From: Lysobacter sp. cf310
GTDB lineage: Bacteria; Pseudomonadota; Gammaproteobacteria; Xanthomonadales; Xanthomonadaceae
Reading direction: 5' to 3'
Assembly (NCBI RefSeq): GCF_900114355.1
Contig: NZ_FOSS01000002.1
Coordinates: 868,545 to 932,544 of the forward strand
Length of the DNA: 64,000 nt
Part shown: one piece after another, positions 17,616 to 27,614 of the stretch
Numbering within the stretch: the first letter of the stretch is position 1
How the letters are laid out: each line of letters begins with the position of its first letter
Position numbers and translations under genes: made by a program
Notes under the pieces: model-generated
Seen by the model: the letters and a program-made list of their open reading frames with translations, nothing else
What the model was told of the DNA's origin: nothing
The model's database searches: none

Positions 17616-18866
17616 ATGCGCTCCTATTTGCCGGCGGCCGCGACCGCCCTGCTCGCCCTCTTCCTCGCCGCCTGCGCCACCCGCGCCCCGCAACCGGCCG
17701 CGGCCGAACCCGCGCCGGTGCTGCTGATCTCGATCGACGGCTTCCGCAACGATTATTTCGAGCGCGGCCTCTCGCCCAACCTCGAACGCCTCGCGCGCGA
17801 CGGCGTGCGCGCGGCGTGGATGAATCCCTCCTATCCCTCGCTGACCTTTCCGAACCACTACACCATCGTCACCGGCCTGCGCCCGGACCACCACGGCATC
17901 GTCCACAACAGCATGTGGGAAGACGGCCTCGGCGATTTCCGGGTCGCCGACCGCAAGGCCGTGGGCGATACGCGTTGGTGGGGCGGCGAGCCGATCTGGG
18001 TCGGTGCCGAGAAGGCCGGCCTGCCCAGCGCGACCCTGTTCTGGCCCGGCAGCGAAGCGCCGGTGCAAGGCCTGCGGCCGACACGCTGGAAGCTGTTCGA
18101 CGAAACCGTTTCGGCCGATGCGCGCGTCGACCAGGTGCTGGCCTGGCTGGGCGAACCGACGGCGACGCGGCCGCGCGTGATCACCCTGTACTTCGATGCC
18201 CTGGACAAGGCCGGTCACGAGCACGGCCCGGATTCGGTCGAGGTGCGCGACGCCATCCGCAGCATCGACGCCGCGATCGGCCGCCTGCTCGACGGCCTGG
18301 CCGCGCGCGACCAACTCGAACGCGTGAACCTGATCGTGGTCTCGGATCACGGTATGGCCACGGTCGCTCCGGGCCACGCGATCGCGGTCGAGGACATGGT
18401 GTCGATGCAGGAAGCGACGGTGGTGTCGATCGGGCAGTCGATCGGCATCGCGCCCAAGCCCGGCTACGAAGCCGTGGTGGAGCGCAAGCTGCTCGGCCGC
18501 CACGACCAGTACGAATGCTGGCGCAAAGGCGAGCTGCCCGCGCGCTGGCATTACGGCCGGCACCCGCGCGTGCCGGCGATCGTGTGCCAGATGCACGAGG
18601 GCTGGGACGCGATCCAGCGTTCGGCGCTGGCGAAACGTCCGAATACCGATCGCGGCTCGCACGGCTACGACCCGGCGCTGCCGTCGATGCGCGCGATTTT
18701 CCTCGCGCGCGGCCCCGCATTCCGGCGTGGCGCGACCCTGCCCGCGTTCGACAACGTCGATGTCTATCCGCTGCTGGCGCGCCTGGTCGGCATCCGTGCG
18801 GCGCGCAACGACGGCGATATCGCGCCGCTGCTGCCGGCCTTGCGCGACGGCAGGCGCACGCCTTAA
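17616..18866 (+). CDS. NPP-type ectonucleotide pyrophosphatase/phosphodiesterase (lipoprotein)
   Basis: A 416-residue alkaline-phosphatase-superfamily enzyme. The N-terminus is a lipoprotein signal (ALLALFLAAC, Cys at about 20). The two-metal centre is visible: LLISIDGF (first aspartate), the nucleophile threonine in PSLTFPNHYT, TLYFDALDKAGHEHGP, VVSDHGM, and RGSHGYDP. This is the NPP set, so it should hydrolyse nucleotide or lipid phosphodiesters in the periplasm or at the surface. The last four bases overlap the end of the convergent inhibitor gene; the TTAA supplies both stop codons. Confidence 0.92.
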   Translation: MRSYLPAAATALLALFLAACATRAPQPAAAEPAPVLLISIDGFRNDYFERGLSPNLERLARDGVRAAWMNPSYPSLTFPNHYTIVTGLRPDHHGIVHNSMWEDGLGDFRVADRKAVGDTRWWGGEPIWVGAEKAGLPSATLFWPGSEAPVQGLRPTRWKLFDETVSADARVDQVLAWLGEPTATRPRVITLYFDALDKAGHEHGPDSVEVRDAIRSIDAAIGRLLDGLAARDQLERVNLIVVSDHGMATVAPGHAIAVEDMVSMQEATVVSIGQSIGIAPKPGYEAVVERKLLGRHDQYECWRKGELPARWHYGRHPRVPAIVCQMHEGWDAIQRSALAKRPNTDRGSHGYDPALPSMRAIFLARGPAFRRGATLPAFDNVDVYPLLARLVGIRAARNDGDIAPLLPALRDGRRTP

Positions 18867-19279
18867 CGGACTTCGATCTTCCAGGCCACGCTGCGCACCG
18901 GCGGCACGTCCTTCTCCCAGGCGCGGCGGTAATCCATCCGCAACTCGCCCTGGCCGTTGGCCAGCGCGCGGAAGCGCCAGGTCTGGGTTCCGCCACCGCC
19001 GACCGCGCCGGGATTCGACAAGGCCATCGCAGGCTCGCCGACCTGTTCCAGCGTGCCCGCCGCGGCGGCCCGATCGACGATCCAGCCGTAGCCGGTGCTG
19101 GGATTCGCTTCGACCTGGACCACGACGGTTTCGCCGACGCTCAATGCCACCGGCGCGGCGCTGTCGGCGACGCTGAGCACGCGCTCGGCGCCGGACGCCG
19201 GCGCGGAGCCGTTACCGCTGGCGCAGGCCGCCAGGCTCAGCGCGAGCGCGCAGCCGGCGAACAGATGACGAGAATTCAT
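18863..19279 (-). CDS. chagasin-like cysteine protease inhibitor (I42 family), lipoprotein
   Basis: A 138-residue lipoprotein (ALALSLAAC, cysteine at about 19). The mature part has the three inhibitory loops of chagasin in order: NPSTGYGW (L2), GGGGTQTWRF (L4), and RAWEKD (L6, normally RPWE). Chagasin-type proteins are tight, reversible inhibitors of papain-like cysteine proteases. In a membrane-anchored form it could protect the cell from host or prey proteases, or from its own. It shares a TTAA with the NPP gene, where both genes stop, and faces away from the AlkA gene. Confidence 0.85.
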   Translation of the reverse strand: MNSRHLFAGCALALSLAACASGNGSAPASGAERVLSVADSAAPVALSVGETVVVQVEANPSTGYGWIVDRAAAAGTLEQVGEPAMALSNPGAVGGGGTQTWRFRALANGQGELRMDYRRAWEKDVPPVRSVAWKIEVR

Positions 19280-19409
19280 GGCGGAGCTCCCTGCTCGGAC
19301 GGTGGCGCGGAGTATGCGCCGCGGGCGTCGAAACCGCCGTGACGCGGCGTCCACGTCCATGTCCGAATCCGGCGAGTCCGGCCCCCGCGACGGTGCTAGC
19401 CTGGATCCC

Positions 19410-21002
19410 ATGCCGACCTTCCCCGCCCCCGTCGCCCAAGACAGCCTGCCGCACTGGCGGGTCTGCGAACAGGCGCGCCTGAGCCGCGACCCGCGCTTCG
19501 ACGGCCTGTTCTTCACCGCCGTCACCAGCACCCGCATTTACTGCCGGCCGGTGTGCCCGGCGCCCGCGGCCAAGCGCGAAAACGTCCTCTATTACGGCAA
19601 CGCCGCGGCCGCCGAAGCCGCCGGTTTCCGGCCCTGCCTGCGCTGCCGCCCGGAGCTGTCGCCCAGCGACGGCGCCTGGCGCCGCGGCGACGCCGCGGTC
19701 GCGCGCGCGCTCAAGCTGATCGACCAGGGCCTGCTCGCCGAACATCCGCTGTCGGCGCTGGCCGAACGCGTCGGCCTGGGCGAGCGGCAACTGCGGCGCC
19801 TGTTCGTGGAGCGTCTGGGCGCGGCGCCGATCGGCGTGCACGGCACCCGCCGCCTGCTGTTCGCCAAGCAATTGTTGACCGAGACCGCGCTGCCGATCAC
19901 CGAAGTCGCGATGGCCGCCGGCTTCGGCAGCCTGCGCCGCTTCAATGCGACCTTTCTCGAGGCCTACCGCATGGCTCCGCGCGACCTGCGCCGGCGCCCG
20001 AACGAGAACGCCGGCGCCGGCGACGACGTGCTGACCCTGCGCCTGGGTTACCGCCCGCCTTACGATTTCGCGACGATGCTGGATTTCCTGCGCGGTCGCG
20101 CCCTGCCCGGCGTGGAAAGCGTCGACGCGCACAGCTATGCGCGCGTGATCGGCCCGATCGAACGTCCGGGCTGGTTGCGCGTGAGCGCCTGGCCCGGCGG
20201 CGAACATGCCTTGAAACTGGAGCTGCACGGGCCGGCGCCCTCGCGGCTGCTGGAGATCATCAACCGCCTGCGCCGCATGTTCGACTTGGATGCCGATCCG
20301 AACGCGATCGCCGACGCGCTGTCGGTGGACCCGCGCCTGCGTCCTTTGCTGAAGAAGCGCCCCGGCCTGCGCCTGCCCAGCGGCTGGGACGGTTTCGAAA
20401 TCGCGGTGCGCGCGATCCTCGGCCAGCAAGTCAGCGTGGCCGCCGCGCGCACCCTCGCCGCGCGTCTGGCCCAGCGTTTCGGCCAGGCCCTGCCGCATCC
20501 GTTCGCGCCGGGCCTGGAGCATCTGTTTCCGACGCCGGACGCCTTGGTCGACGCCGACCTCAGTCAGATCGGCCTCACCCGCGCGCGCGCCGACACCGTG
20601 CGGACGGTCGCGCGCGCCCTGCTCGACGGCCGCGTCGACAGCGGCGTGGGCTTCGGCGCCGAGCGCACTCTGGACGATTTCGCCGCGCGCTGGGTCGCCC
20701 TGCCGGGCATCGGTCCCTGGACCGCGAACTACATCGCGATGCGCGCGCTGGGCCACCCCGACGCCTTTCCCGCCGACGACCTGGTGCTGCAGAAAGCCGT
20801 GCCCGAGGACGGCAGCCGCATGAGCGCGAAGGCGCTGATCGCGCGCGCCGAGGCTTGGCGGCCGTGGCGCGCCTATGCGGTGATCCACCTGTGGCGCGAT
20901 TCCATGGGCGCGCCCAAGCCAGTCGCCAAGCCGATCGCGCCGCGCGCGCGCGCGCGCAGCCGCGCGCAAGCCGCCGTCGAAGCGAGGAGCGATGCCGAAT
21001 GA
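19410..21002 (+). CDS. alkA: AdaA-AlkA fusion: bifunctional regulator / DNA-3-methyladenine glycosylase II
   Basis: A 530-residue fusion. Residues about 10-80 form the AdaA zinc domain, with four cysteines in IYCRPVCPA and CLRCRPE, where methylphosphotriester repair takes place. An AraC-type helix-turn-helix follows (about 95-190), then an AlkA N-terminal domain and the HhH-GPD glycosylase domain, [30 protein letters not shown], which carries the catalytic aspartate. So it can sense alkylated phosphotriesters and remove alkylated bases. The start at 19410 is favoured because earlier starts add only a basic stretch. The ogt-like gene follows directly, giving an alkylation-repair pair. Confidence 0.93.
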   Translation: MPTFPAPVAQDSLPHWRVCEQARLSRDPRFDGLFFTAVTSTRIYCRPVCPAPAAKRENVLYYGNAAAAEAAGFRPCLRCRPELSPSDGAWRRGDAAVARALKLIDQGLLAEHPLSALAERVGLGERQLRRLFVERLGAAPIGVHGTRRLLFAKQLLTETALPITEVAMAAGFGSLRRFNATFLEAYRMAPRDLRRRPNENAGAGDDVLTLRLGYRPPYDFATMLDFLRGRALPGVESVDAHSYARVIGPIERPGWLRVSAWPGGEHALKLELHGPAPSRLLEIINRLRRMFDLDADPNAIADALSVDPRLRPLLKKRPGLRLPSGWDGFEIAVRAILGQQVSVAAARTLAARLAQRFGQALPHPFAPGLEHLFPTPDALVDADLSQIGLTRARADTVRTVARALLDGRVDSGVGFGAERTLDDFAARWVALPGIGPWTANYIAMRALGHPDAFPADDLVLQKAVPEDGSRMSAKALIARAEAWRPWRAYAVIHLWRDSMGAPKPVAKPIAPRARARSRAQAAVEARSDAE

Positions 21003-21063
21003 TCCCGCAACGCCGCGAGCGCCCGTCGCGCCGCGCCGTCGCCGCAACCGCGAGGCCGCGCGC

Positions 21064-21591
<528 letters not shown>

Positions 21592-21618
21592 TCACCACGC
21601 GTCTCCGGCTCCCGCCCC

Positions 21619-21783
21619 CTGTGGGAGCGACGTAAGCCGCGATCGCGAGACCGCACATTCGACGAATGTAGCGCCACGCGACGAACGCCTCCTTGCGAGG
21701 CGTTCTCGCTTGCAGTGCGTTGGAAGTCGTCAGTTTCGTCGCGCATTGCAGTTGCGCGATCGCGGCTTACGCCGCTCCCACAG
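21619..21783. repeat. inverted pair of interspersed palindromes
   Basis: CTGTGGGAGCGACGTAAGCC at 21619 and its inverse ending CTTACGCCGCTCCCACAG at 21783. The left copy has an A in the first arm (GCGAC), making the left hairpin imperfect. The pair lies between the ends of ogt and hutF. Confidence 0.85.
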
Positions 21784-21803
21784 CAAGCAGGTCGCGGTCG
21801 CGA

Positions 21804-23156
21804 TCAGGCGGTTTCCAACAACACCCGCATCGCACGCTGGTACGCGGCGGCGACCGCGTCGCGATCGCGATGGCGCCCATCGGCGACGACGCGGCGGCCG
21901 CCGACCCAGGTCTCGCGCACCGCCGGGCGGTTGCCCGCGAACAACCAGCGGTCCAGCGCATCCTCGTCCTGCGCGCCGGCGAAGATCGGCGCCTTCGTAT
22001 CCAGCACCAGCGCGTCGGCGTACTCGCCGACCGCCAGGCTGCCGATCGCGTGCCCGGTCGAATCCGCGGCGCTCGCGGCAACGCCGCGCATCAGGGTTTC
22101 GCCGACGCTGGGCACCGTCGCGTCCACGGCGATATTGCGCCGACGCGTGATCAGGCGCTGGCCGTATTCCAGCCAACGCAGCTCCTCGATCGGCGACACC
22201 GAGATATGCGAGTCCGAGCCCACGCCCCAGCGCCCGCCCGCGTCCAGATAGTCGCGCAAGGGGAACAGGCCGTCGCCGAGATTGCCCTCGGTGGTGGTGC
22301 AGATCGCCACCGTCGCGCCGCTGCGCGCGATCGCCTGCGTCTCGTCCTCGTCCAGGTGGGTGGCGTGGACCAGGGTCCAGCGCTCGTCGACCTGGGCGTG
22401 ATCGAACAGCCAGCGCACCGGCCGCGCCTTGCGGATGGCCAGGCAGTCCTCGACCTCGGCGACCTGCTCGGCGATGTGGATATGCACACGGCTGTCGGCC
22501 GGCAGCGCGGCCAGCGTCTCGGCCATCGCCTGCGGCGGCACCGCGCGCAGGCTATGCAGCGAACAGCCCACGCGCAGGCCGTGACCGACGTCGCCGCGCA
22601 GACGCTGCAGCAGGTCCAGATAGTCCTCGACCTCGTGACCGAAGCGGCGCTGGCGTTCGCTCAAGGGGCGCTCGTCGAAACCGCCGGTCATGTACAGCAC
22701 CGGCAACAGGGTCAGGCGGATGCCGGTGTCGCGCGCGGCCGCGATCAAGGCGCGCGACATCGCGGCCGGATCGTCGTAACGGCGGCCGTCGGGCGCGTGA
22801 TGCAGGTAATGGAACTCGCAGACCGTGGTGTAGCCGGCTTCCAGCATCTCCACATAGAGCTGCGAAGCCACCGCGTACAAGGTGTCGGGCGAGAAGCCGG
22901 CGGCGAAGCGGTACATGGTCTCGCGCCAGGTCCAGAAGCTGTCGCGCGGATCGGTCTGGCGCTCGGCCATGCCGGCCATCGCGCGCTGGAACGCGTGCGA
23001 ATGCAGGTTGGCGATGCCGGGCACCAGGCGCGCCGCATCGGCGACCGGCGTGACACCGTCCAGGGCGAGGATGCGGCCGTCGTCGTCCAGGCGCAGCCCG
23101 GTGTCATGGCGCCAACCGGCGGGGGTCCAGAGCGTGGTCGCGTCGAGGTTTTCCAT
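21804..23156 (-). CDS. hutF: formimidoylglutamate deiminase
   Basis: A 450-residue amidohydrolase. It turns N-formimidoyl-L-glutamate into N-formyl-L-glutamate plus ammonia, the five-step branch of histidine degradation that then needs HutG. The metal-binding site starts with PGIANLHSHAFQRAM (HxH at about 55-57), with HIHIAEQ in the middle and the aspartate in WGVGSDSHISVSP near the C-terminus, all standard for the family. hutI diverges 104 bases away, so the two probably share a control region. The start MENLDAT was chosen over upstream extensions. Confidence 0.95.
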   Translation of the reverse strand: MENLDATTLWTPAGWRHDTGLRLDDDGRILALDGVTPVADAARLVPGIANLHSHAFQRAMAGMAERQTDPRDSFWTWRETMYRFAAGFSPDTLYAVASQLYVEMLEAGYTTVCEFHYLHHAPDGRRYDDPAAMSRALIAAARDTGIRLTLLPVLYMTGGFDERPLSERQRRFGHEVEDYLDLLQRLRGDVGHGLRVGCSLHSLRAVPPQAMAETLAALPADSRVHIHIAEQVAEVEDCLAIRKARPVRWLFDHAQVDERWTLVHATHLDEDETQAIARSGATVAICTTTEGNLGDGLFPLRDYLDAGGRWGVGSDSHISVSPIEELRWLEYGQRLITRRRNIAVDATVPSVGETLMRGVAASAADSTGHAIGSLAVGEYADALVLDTKAPIFAGAQDEDALDRWLFAGNRPAVRETWVGGRRVVADGRHRDRDAVAAAYQRAMRVLLETA

Positions 23157-23260
23157 GCGTCGGATTCTACAGACCCGCTCCGCATGCGCGCTGCGCATGG
23201 CGTGGCGACGCACCGGGCCGCATGCGCTCCGCCGAACACGCGCTCCGTTAGAATCGGCCC
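23157..23260. promoter_or_regulatory. divergent hutF/hutI promoter region
   Basis: 104 bases that must hold both promoters. A possible -10 (TTAGAAT) lies about 12 bases before hutI, and GCATGCGCGCTGCGCATGGC is a dyad-rich stretch (GCATGCGC/GCGCATGC) near the middle that could be a regulator site. I could not find a copy of the TetR palindrome seen near hutU. Confidence 0.45.
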
Positions 23261-24544
23261 ATGAGCCAGCCCAGCCCCAGCGCCGCATCCGCCGGCGACG
23301 CCCTGCCGCCGCAGGACCTGCCCTTGGACGGACTGATCGTCGGCGCCTCGCTGGCCACGCTGGACGCGGACGAAGGCTACGGCGAGATCGCCGACGCCGC
23401 CCTGGGCTGGCGCGACGGCATCCTGCGCTACGTCGGCCCACGCGCCGGCCTGCCCGGCGACCCGGCCACGCTGGCCGCGCAGGTGATCGTCGCCGACGGC
23501 TGGATTACCCCCGGCCTGGTCGACTGCCACACCCACCTGGTGTTCGCCGGCGACCGCGCGCGCGAGTTCGAACTGCGCCTGCAGGGTGCGAGTTACGAGG
23601 AGATCGCGCGCAACGGCGGCGGCATCGTCTCGACCGTGCGCGCCACCCGCGCCGCCGACGAGGACGAGCTGCTGCGGCAATCGCTGCCGCGCGCGCAGGC
23701 GTTGATCGCCGACGGCGCGACCACCCTGGAGATCAAGTCCGGCTACGGCCTGGACTACGAACACGAACGCAAGATGCTGCGCGTCGCGCGCCGCGTCGGC
23801 GAGGTGCTGGGCGTGAGCGTGCGCACCACGTACTTGGGCGCGCACGCGCTGCCGCCCGAATTCGCCGGCCGCGCCGACGACTACGTCGCCGCGGTGTGCG
23901 GCTGGATGCGTCCGCTGCACGAGGAAGGCCTGGTCGACGCGGTCGACGCCTTCTGCGAAGGCATCGGCTTCAGCCCCGCCCAGACCCGGCGCGTGTTCGA
24001 GACCGCGCGCGCGCTGGGCCTGCCGGTCAAACTGCATGCCGACCAGCTCAGCGACCTCGGCGGCGCCGCGCTGGCGGCCGAGTTCTCCGGCCTGTCGGCC
24101 GACCATGTCGAGTACACCTCGCAAGCCAGCGTGCGCGCGATGGCCGCGCACGGCACCGTCGCGGTGCTGCTGCCGGGCGCGTTCCACGTGCTGCGCGAAA
24201 CCCGGCTGCCGCCGCTGGACGCATTCCGCGAACACGGCGTGGCCATGGCCGTGGCCACCGACTGCAACCCCGGCACCTCGCCGCTGCAATCGCTGCGCCA
24301 AGCCATGCAGCTGGCCTGCACGCATTTCCGCCTGACCCCGTTGGAGGCGCTGCGCGGCGCGACCGTGCATGCCGCGCGCGCGCTGGGCTGCGACGACCGC
24401 GGCGCGTTGCGCGTGGGCGCGCGCGCCGACTTCGTGCGCTGGCGCATCGGCCACCCCTCCGAGTTGTGCTATTGGCTGGGCGGCGCGCTCGCGGGCGAGG
24501 TCTACGCCGACGGGCGCCGCGTCGCCGGCAGTACGACCGAGTAA
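23261..24544 (+). CDS. hutI: imidazolonepropionase
   Basis: A 427-residue amidohydrolase that opens the imidazolone ring to give N-formimidoyl-L-glutamate, the substrate of HutF. Seen are [15 protein letters not shown] (HxH of the metal site, about residue 88), the HADQLSD region with a further histidine, and the metal-binding aspartate in [12 protein letters not shown]. The upstream 25 residues are a little longer than in Bacillus HutI. It is divergent from hutF and 33 bases before the dipeptidase gene on the same strand. Confidence 0.97.
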   Translation: MSQPSPSAASAGDALPPQDLPLDGLIVGASLATLDADEGYGEIADAALGWRDGILRYVGPRAGLPGDPATLAAQVIVADGWITPGLVDCHTHLVFAGDRAREFELRLQGASYEEIARNGGGIVSTVRATRAADEDELLRQSLPRAQALIADGATTLEIKSGYGLDYEHERKMLRVARRVGEVLGVSVRTTYLGAHALPPEFAGRADDYVAAVCGWMRPLHEEGLVDAVDAFCEGIGFSPAQTRRVFETARALGLPVKLHADQLSDLGGAALAAEFSGLSADHVEYTSQASVRAMAAHGTVAVLLPGAFHVLRETRLPPLDAFREHGVAMAVATDCNPGTSPLQSLRQAMQLACTHFRLTPLEALRGATVHAARALGCDDRGALRVGARADFVRWRIGHPSELCYWLGGALAGEVYADGRRVAGSTTE

Positions 24545-24577
24545 AGCGTCTCCTTTCCCAAGCCCCGAGGTTTCCGC

Positions 24578-25786
24578 ATGCGCTCTCTGCTCGTCGCCGC
24601 TTGTACCCTCGCCCTGTTCGCCGGTCACGTCCGCGCCGACGAGGCCCTGAGCCCGGCGCAGAAACTCGCGCGCGCCGCGACCATCGTCGACACCCATATC
24701 GACGCGCCGACCGAGCTGCTCAAGCATTGGAACGACCTCGGCCTGGATTCGCCGAAGGTCGAGTTCGACTACCCGCGCGCGCGCCAGGGCGGCCTGGACG
24801 TGGCCTTCATGTCGATCTACACCTCGCCCGAGCAGGACAAGGACGGCAGCGCCTGGCAGGTCGCGAACACCCAGATCGACGCGGTCGAGGCCATGGTCGG
24901 GCGGCATCCGGACAAGTTCGCGATCCTGCGTTCGCCGCAGGACTACGCGCGCCTGATCGACGGCGGCCGGGTACTGCTGGCGCTGGGCATGGAGAACGGC
25001 GCGCCGATCGGCGACGACCTGGCGCGCCTGAAGCAGTTCCACGCGCGCGGCGTGCGCTACATCACCCTGGCCCATAGCCACAGCAACCGCATCGCCGACG
25101 GTTCCTACAGCCTGGAGCGTCCGTGGAAGGGCGTGAGCCCGTTCGGCCTGCAGGTGATCGCGGAAATGAACCGCCTGGGCATCATGGTCGACGTCTCGCA
25201 CCTGTCCGACGACGCCACCCGCGCCGCGCTCGCCGCCAGCCGCGCGCCGGTGATCGCCAGCCATTCCGGCCTGCGCCATTTCACCCCCGATTTCGAACGC
25301 AATCTCAGCGATGAGCTGGCGCTGGCGATCGCCAAGAAAGGCGGCGTGGTCCAGATCACCTTCGGCAACGCCTTCGTCGACCCCAAGACCGCCGCCGACA
25401 CCACCGCCTACTTCCGCGCGCGCCCCGAATTCGACCGCGCCCGCACCGACGCGGTCGCGCGCGGCGAAACGCCTCCCAGCGCCGAGGAGTTCGACAAGGA
25501 ATGGGAGCGCAGCCATCCGGCCCAGCAGGTCAAGATCGACGCGGTGCTGGACCAGATCGACTACGCGGTGAAACTGCTGGGCGCCGACCACGTCGGCATC
25601 GGCTCCGACTTCGACGGCGTCAGCGGCGCGTTGCCCGAGGGTCTGCGCAACGTCGGCGACTACCCGAACTTGATCGCCGGTCTGCGAGCCCGCGGGCACA
25701 AGGACGAGGACATCCGCAAGATCCTGGGCGAGAACCTGCTGCGGGTCTGGCGCGAGGTCGAGAAGGTCGCGGCGACGGGCAAGTAA
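24578..25786 (+). CDS. membrane dipeptidase (peptidase M19), secreted
   Basis: A 402-residue renal-dipeptidase-type enzyme with a signal peptide (to about 21). The binuclear zinc ligands can be read: DTHIDAP (H/D), LGMENGAPI (bridging glutamate), VDVSHLSDD and IASHSGLRHF (histidines). It cleaves dipeptides, including those with D- or dehydro-residues, in the periplasm. Placed after hutI it could supply histidine-containing dipeptides, and the gap of 33 bases suggests one transcript; both are inferences. Confidence 0.93.
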   Translation: MRSLLVAACTLALFAGHVRADEALSPAQKLARAATIVDTHIDAPTELLKHWNDLGLDSPKVEFDYPRARQGGLDVAFMSIYTSPEQDKDGSAWQVANTQIDAVEAMVGRHPDKFAILRSPQDYARLIDGGRVLLALGMENGAPIGDDLARLKQFHARGVRYITLAHSHSNRIADGSYSLERPWKGVSPFGLQVIAEMNRLGIMVDVSHLSDDATRAALAASRAPVIASHSGLRHFTPDFERNLSDELALAIAKKGGVVQITFGNAFVDPKTAADTTAYFRARPEFDRARTDAVARGETPPSAEEFDKEWERSHPAQQVKIDAVLDQIDYAVKLLGADHVGIGSDFDGVSGALPEGLRNVGDYPNLIAGLRARGHKDEDIRKILGENLLRVWREVEKVAATGK

Positions 25787-25837
25787 GACCACGCAGCGCG
25801 CCGCCTCTCAATCCCACCGCTGGCGGCCCTCACCCCA

Positions 25838-25862
25838 ACCCTCTCCCGCCGCGCGGGAGAGG
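25838..25862. repeat. CCTCTCCCG palindrome repeat
   Basis: CCCTCTCCCGC-CGC-GCGGGAGAGGG, part of the CTCACCCCAACCCTCTCCCG repeat common in Xanthomonadaceae and other proteobacteria. It lies just downstream of the dipeptidase gene and may act as a terminator-like structure. Confidence 0.7.
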
Positions 25863-25931
25863 GGGCGCATTCGCGGCAGTCGAAGTAACGCCGGAAGCGC
25901 CGCCGCATCGCCGCTGATAACGCATCCATGA

Positions 25932-26281
<350 letters not shown>

Positions 26282-26344
26282 CGTTGATCTTCGTGAAGAG
26301 CAGACGCAAAGCCAAGCAACAGTAAATCCTCCCCAACCCGCCCG

Positions 26345-26540
26345 GCCAGCAGGCATAGCCTGCTGGCGTTCAGCCGCGCACGAACCTGCGGTTCGTAAAC
26401 CGCACGGCTTCACCCTTTTTCAAAGGAGGGAGCTAAGGGCTAAGGGCTAAGGGCTAGGAGCAAGCGGCCGGCATTCAGCCGCGCACGAATCTGCGATTCG
26501 TAAGCCGCACCGCCTCACCCTTTGATAAAGGAGAGAGCCA
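26345..26540. repeat. tandem hairpin sub-repeats of the composite element
   Basis: Two copies of a 70-80 base unit: TTCAGCCGCGCACGAACC...GTTCGTAAACCGC at 26369 and TTCAGCCGCGCACGAATC...GATTCGTAAGCCGC at 26474. Each has an ACGAAYC-TGC-GRTTCGT hairpin. A stronger hairpin CCAGCAGGC-ATA-GCCTGCTGG (26345-26365) replaces AGCAAG-AG-CTTGCT of copy 1. Between the units lies GGGCTAA repeated three times (about 26434-26456). No gene. Confidence 0.8.
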
Positions 26541-26724
26541 GAAGCGAAGGATCAGCCTTGCGCGCAGCAAGACGCCAACACCGGATGCTCGGCTCCGCCG
26601 AAGTAAAGCGGCCCCGCCTTCGCAGGAATGACGAACAAGCGCGAAAGCACCCCTTGCCCAGCCACAAGCGAGCAGCGCCACGAAGGCACCGACATCCCCA
26701 TCACGCCGCTCCACCGCCCCAAAA
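26541..26724. other. intergenic DNA with no recognised gene
   Basis: Between the composite repeat and the THX terminator. Contains a GCTTCTGGCTC-like trail and the phrase CCTTCGCAGGAATGAC, which is common in repeats of this family. I see nothing coding. Confidence 0.5.
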
Positions 26725-26751
26725 CAAAAAACCCCGCCGAAGCGGGGTTTT
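26725..26751 (-). terminator. terminator of the THX gene
   Basis: On the minus strand the sequence reads ACCCCGC-TTCG-GCGGGGT followed by TTTTTTG, a seven-base G-C rich stem closed by a stable TTCG loop. It starts 24 bases after the THX stop codon. Confidence 0.9.
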
Positions 26752-26774
26752 CAGCGCAGCGTCGGAACCGACGC

Positions 26775-26966
26775 TTACTCCTTGGCAGCAGCCTTCTTGG
26801 CCACGACCTTCTTGGCTGCCGGCGCCTTCGCAGCCGGGGCCTTCGCGGTCTTCTTCGCGGCCGGCGCAGCGGCCGTGCCGGCGGCCTTGGTCACGGCCTT
26901 GCGGGCGTTGCCGTAGCTGGAGTTGTAGCGCTTGCCCTTGGCGGTCTTGCGGTCGCCTTTACCCAT
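26775..26966 (-). CDS. 30S ribosomal protein THX with Ala/Lys-rich tail
   Basis: 63 residues. The first 22 (MGKGDRKTAKGKRYNSSYGN) match the Thx (bTHX) family, a tiny protein that fills a cavity in the 30S head and stabilises rRNA. Thermus Thx is 26 residues; here a 40-residue tail of Ala-Pro-Lys repeats follows (KKTAKAPAAKAPAAKK) and resembles histone H1/AlgP tails. The tail is presumably disordered and basic. GGAGC lies upstream of the ATG. The gene is single, with its own terminator. Confidence 0.88.
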   Translation of the reverse strand: MGKGDRKTAKGKRYNSSYGNARKAVTKAAGTAAAPAAKKTAKAPAAKAPAAKKVVAKKAAAKE

Positions 26967-27106
26967 GGTCGTGCTCCTGAATTATTCGTTAGTGCGGTAT
27001 GCGGTCGCGCGCCGGACGGGCGCGGTCGACGTAAGGATCCGGCCCACGCGTCGCGCGCGAGGCTGCGAAGCCTAGCATAAGCGGCTTTCGCGGTCCCGGC
27101 CGGCCC

Positions 27107-27517
27107 TCAGTGGGCGCAGCTGGCGTCGTGCACGTGGCCGTGATTGAGCCGCAGATTGGCCAGATGGGCCAGCCCGACCAGGGTACCGCCCAGGGTCATC
27201 ACGATCGCGTGCGGCACCACCGAATGGTGCAGCGGCGAGTACAGCACGCCCAGCCACAGCACCAGCAGGCCGGGCGCCAGCAACGACAGCGCGCGCACGG
27301 CGTGGTGGCGGCGATAGCCCCAGACCACGCTGAACAGACCCAGCAGGGTCGCGAACACCACGAAGGCCAGCTCGAAGCTGTCGTCGAACCAGCCGGCCAC
27401 GCCCAGGGTGGGCAGGACCGCGATCAGCAGCGGCAGCAAGGCGCAATGGACCGCGCACAACAAGGAGCCGAAGGCACCGAGGCGGTCGAGGAAACTGCGG
27501 GGACGTAGGGGAGGCAT
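27107..27517 (-). CDS. MerC-domain membrane protein
   Basis: 136 residues with four predicted membrane helices. The MerC signature CAVHC is in the first helix (about residues 21-25), where MerC carries its metal-binding pair. The C-terminus is histidine-rich (HGHVHDASCAH), which suits metal binding. MerC proteins take Hg(II) into the cell, but mer genes are absent. The gene diverges from a ZnuD-like zinc receptor across a Zur-like site, so a role in zinc uptake or zinc sensing is the better guess. The start MPPLRP at 27517 is chosen because it keeps the usual short N-terminal region. Confidence 0.85.
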   Translation of the reverse strand: MPPLRPRSFLDRLGAFGSLLCAVHCALLPLLIAVLPTLGVAGWFDDSFELAFVVFATLLGLFSVVWGYRRHHAVRALSLLAPGLLVLWLGVLYSPLHHSVVPHAIVMTLGGTLVGLAHLANLRLNHGHVHDASCAH

Positions 27518-27565
27518 CAGCAACGCGTGCAAGAGCGGGGTGACTTCTGGGAGGGTGCAAATCGC

Positions 27566-27588
27566 ATTTCGTTACTATATAACATTCC
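27566..27588. promoter_or_regulatory. Zur-like operator between merC-like and znuD-like genes
   Basis: On the minus strand the sequence reads GGAATGTTATATAGTAACGAAA. It matches the left half of the enterobacterial Zur consensus (GAAATGTTATA) in ten of eleven bases, and the GTTA...TAAC core (27571-27583) is symmetric, while the outer right half is weak. It lies about 30-50 bases from both start codons. With zur encoded 6 kb away this is the expected site for zinc repression of both genes. Confidence 0.6.
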
Positions 27589-27614
27589 ACATCCTCCCGT
27601 CACCTGCCCGGATC

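Noticed and set aside
22745..25792. A 1015-residue minus-strand frame opposite hutI and the dipeptidase
   Set aside because: It is antisense to two genes with clear catalytic motifs and joins in-frame with part of the hutF region. It is a shadow of those genes.
27107..27517. Mercury-resistance gene
   Set aside because: Only the MerC fold is present; merR, merT, merP and merA are absent and a Zur-like site is nearer, so mercury transport is not the best explanation.
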